This document shows positions 5,559 to 7,232 of a DNA stretch of 7,232 nucleotides, piece by piece (the stretch's first letter is position 1; each line of letters begins with the position of its first letter). Position numbers and translations under genes: made by a program. The notes beneath the pieces were generated by a model. It was given only the letters and a program-made list of their open reading frames with translations. It was not told the origin of the DNA and ran no database searches. This DNA comes from Lentisphaerota bacterium. GTDB taxonomy: Bacteria > Verrucomicrobiota > Kiritimatiellia > UBA8416 > JAFGIZ01. The DNA lies in contig JAFGIZ010000097.1 of assembly GCA_016929365.1 (NCBI GenBank), forward strand, positions 1-7,232, read 5' to 3'.

Positions 5559-7049
5559 TCAATCGTGAGAAGCGGGGTCTTGTTCATAATAGTACACGTG
5601 CACCGTAGCGCGGGGCTGGATGACGTGCAGGTTGTAGACGGCTTTCAGCTCCGCCGCGCCGGGAACCCAATCGGCGGTTGCGGCCTCGTGTGTACCCGCC
5701 TCGACGATGCTTTCGGCTTCGTACACGAGCCAGGCGGAACGCCCCCAGGCGTCGAGCTCTGCCCGCGTGGCGGGAAGGGGGCGTACGGGTGCCGCGTCCT
5801 GCAGGTAGTAGCGGGCGATGAGGGTATAGGAAGCCGGGCCGGCGCAAACGAGTTCGCCGGGCCGGCGGTGCGCGTCGATAAACGCGTACGCGTCGCGCCA
5901 GCGGCGCCGGAATCCGTGTGCTCCCGTGAAGTAGACGTAATCCAGGAACAGCACCGGGGTCAGCAGCAGCGCCGCCGGCGCCGCCGCGGCGGTGAACCCG
6001 AGAGCCGGACGCAGCACGGAGGCCAGGCGGTCCAGTCCCAGGGCCGCCAGGAGCAGGAGCGGATAGAGCACGGGCAGGGCATAGCGCAGGGCCACGTAAT
6101 GCCGCGCGGCGAGCAGCATGAAGGCCGCCAGGGGCACGATTACGCCGAGCGCCAGATATACGACCGGGCCGTCCCGTTTCCGGGCGAGCCACAGGGTCGC
6201 GAGCGCGGCGAGCGCGACGACGGAAGGCACCGAGAGATAGACAATACCGAGCAGCAGTTTTAAAGGCGTCTGGTGGCCCGTGGTCACGAGATGCGACCAG
6301 TCGCCGGGCGCCCGCCACAGGTCCGCGAAAAGGATGCCCGCGCAGAACAGCGCGGCGGCGGCGACGGGGAGCGCGCTCCGGCGCGAAAGAGGCGGGGTCC
6401 GCCCGAGCCATGCGGCCGCGACGGCGTCGGCGAAGAACACGCCGACCAGGAGCAGGGCGGGCGGCTGTGTCAGAAAGGCGAGCACCAGGGCGAGCAGCGC
6501 GGCGATCAACCAGCCCGTGCGGCGTGTCCGCGTGGCCCGGTAATAGAGCGTCAGCGCGAGCGCGTAGAAGAGAAACTGCTGCGTATAGTAGCGGGCGGCC
6601 TGGGACCATTCGATATGCCAGGGCGCCACGGCCAGCAGGAGCGCGGCGAGCAGGGCGGGCCGGTCGCCGAAGGGTTTCCGCGAGGCCAGCCCGAGCAGCG
6701 GAATCGTCAGGATTCCGATCCAGCACGACGCCAGGCGCAGCGAATCTTCGCGGATACCGAGGGCCCGCCAGGTTTCGGGCCGCTCCGGGGGAATCGTGGA
6801 AGGCGGTATGCCCTGCCCGCGCAGGCTGAGCGCCGTGGGCACGTAGCCCAGGCGCTTGGAGAGCGGGGTCCGCGCCGGCTCGGCGCAGGATTGAACCGTG
6901 TATAGCTCGTCGATCCAGACACTCCACGCGTCCAGGCGGGTCAGCCGCAATACGCCGCCCAGGAGCGTGCAGGCCAGCAGGCCCAGCAGGAATAAGCGGC
7001 GGGCGGCGCCGCCGCCGCGTTCAGGTTCGGCTTTTGACATGGAAGACAC
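5559..7049 (-). CDS. PMT/ArnT-like integral-membrane glycosyltransferase (GT39/PMT_2 type)
   Basis: The product has 496 residues from GTG 7049, or 493 from ATG 7040; neither has a clear Shine-Dalgarno, so the start is open. The first membrane helix (about 17-34) is followed by RLTRLDAWSVWIDELYTV (35-52), with the Asp-Glu pair D47-E48 in the first outer loop that is catalytic in this GT-C family. APWHIEWSQAARYYTQ (142-157) matches the second loop 'P-hi-ysQeaR-Y'. RHYVALRYALPVLYPLLLLAA (split 316-325 and 326-336) matches the late 'RYllp-lP-l--l-A' helix. About ten more hydrophobic segments follow, then a soluble C-terminal domain (about 375-496), presumably extracytoplasmic. By family it takes a sugar from polyprenyl phosphate and adds it to a lipid, glycan or protein outside the inner membrane. 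The upstream gene ends only 8 bp before the GTG, so they are one operon. Acceptor unknown. Confidence 0.88.
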   Translation of the reverse strand: MSSMSKAEPERGGGAARRLFLLGLLACTLLGGVLRLTRLDAWSVWIDELYTVQSCAEPARTPLSKRLGYVPTALSLRGQGIPPSTIPPERPETWRALGIREDSLRLASCWIGILTIPLLGLASRKPFGDRPALLAALLLAVAPWHIEWSQAARYYTQQFLFYALALTLYYRATRTRRTGWLIAALLALVLAFLTQPPALLLVGVFFADAVAAAWLGRTPPLSRRSALPVAAAALFCAGILFADLWRAPGDWSHLVTTGHQTPLKLLLGIVYLSVPSVVALAALATLWLARKRDGPVVYLALGVIVPLAAFMLLAARHYVALRYALPVLYPLLLLAALGLDRLASVLRPALGFTAAAAPAALLLTPVLFLDYVYFTGAHGFRRRWRDAYAFIDAHRRPGELVCAGPASYTLIARYYLQDAAPVRPLPATRAELDAWGRSAWLVYEAESIVEAGTHEAATADWVPGAAELKAVYNLHVIQPRATVHVYYYEQDPASHD

Positions 7050-7057
7050 GCGGGACG

Positions 7058-7232
7058 CTACAGGGCCTGTTCGATCCGAAGGGTGACGGCTCCGACATTG
7101 TCGTCGAACCAGCCGCGCCGTCCGGAGACGATGAAGATCACGTAGCCGCCTTCATCGAGGGTAAAACTGACGCGGGCGCCGGCCCCGCGGGCTTCGGCTT
7201 CTTCGCGGCTGGGCGCGGCAAACCAGTCCCCC
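7058..7232 (-). CDS. C-terminal end of a beta-rich protein, galactose-binding-like (5' end outside window)
   Basis: The frame is open from the right edge for 57 residues and stops at TAG (7058-7060); it has no start in the window. The segment has alternating strands: ARVSFTLDEGGYVIFIVSG, then RRGWFDDNVGAVTLRIEQAL at the end. The F-D-D-N-x-G-x-V-x-L-x-I ending resembles the calcium-binding 'Y-DN-G--v-v-i' edge of PA-IL-like and related galactose-binding jelly rolls, which suggests a sugar-binding domain, perhaps on an exported protein. This rests on one motif, so family is tentative. Codon choice and GC match the neighbours, and the very short gap to the membrane glycosyltransferase makes it the upstream member of the same operon. 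Confidence 0.7.
   Translation of the reverse strand, partial: GDWFAAPSREEAEARGAGARVSFTLDEGGYVIFIVSGRRGWFDDNVGAVTLRIEQAL

Noticed and set aside
5584..6927. A 447-codon minus-strand frame in the membrane glycosyltransferase gene
   Set aside because: It is the other frame of the same strand, Arg-rich and lacking the hydrophobic segments and D-E loop of the real frame.

Overview
The window is a GC-rich bacterial segment of surface-glycan or exopolysaccharide type. It has two converging gene blocks and almost no spare DNA. No phage, IS, CRISPR or RNA gene was seen. The secreted beta-helix protein with a DIGAYEY ending and the high GC fit an environmental Gram-negative, possibly of the Planctomycetes-Verrucomicrobia-Kiritimatiellota type, but this placement is a guess from style, not a measured assignment.

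Left block, plus strand (1-3897): three tightly overlapping genes. They are the C-terminal part of a GT-B glycosyltransferase (cut by the window edge), a 709-residue fusion of a NodB-like polysaccharide deacetylase with a zinc-knuckle class I SAM methyltransferase, and a Wzx/MOP-type flippase. The overlaps are 11 bp and 4 bp, so they should be co-transcribed and translationally coupled. The fusion enzyme has no signal peptide. The order suggests that a lipid-linked sugar or oligosaccharide is extended, modified by the fusion enzyme on the cytoplasmic side, and then flipped across the membrane.

Right block, minus strand (7232-3902): the C-terminus of a beta-rich protein with a galactose-binding-like ending (cut by the window edge), a PMT/ArnT-like (GT39-type) integral-membrane glycosyltransferase, a 157-bp intergenic region, and an exported right-handed beta-helix protein. 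The intergenic region holds a good sigma-54 (-24/-12) promoter candidate, a perfect 9-bp hairpin and a strong Shine-Dalgarno sequence, so the beta-helix gene may be a separately controlled unit.

The blocks converge with 4 bp between stop codons, so any terminator must lie inside the opposing gene. The points most worth a second look are the deacetylase-methyltransferase fusion with its non-canonical metal site, the sigma-54 element in front of the beta-helix gene, and the cramped convergent junction beside the odd Pro-rich tail of the beta-helix protein.
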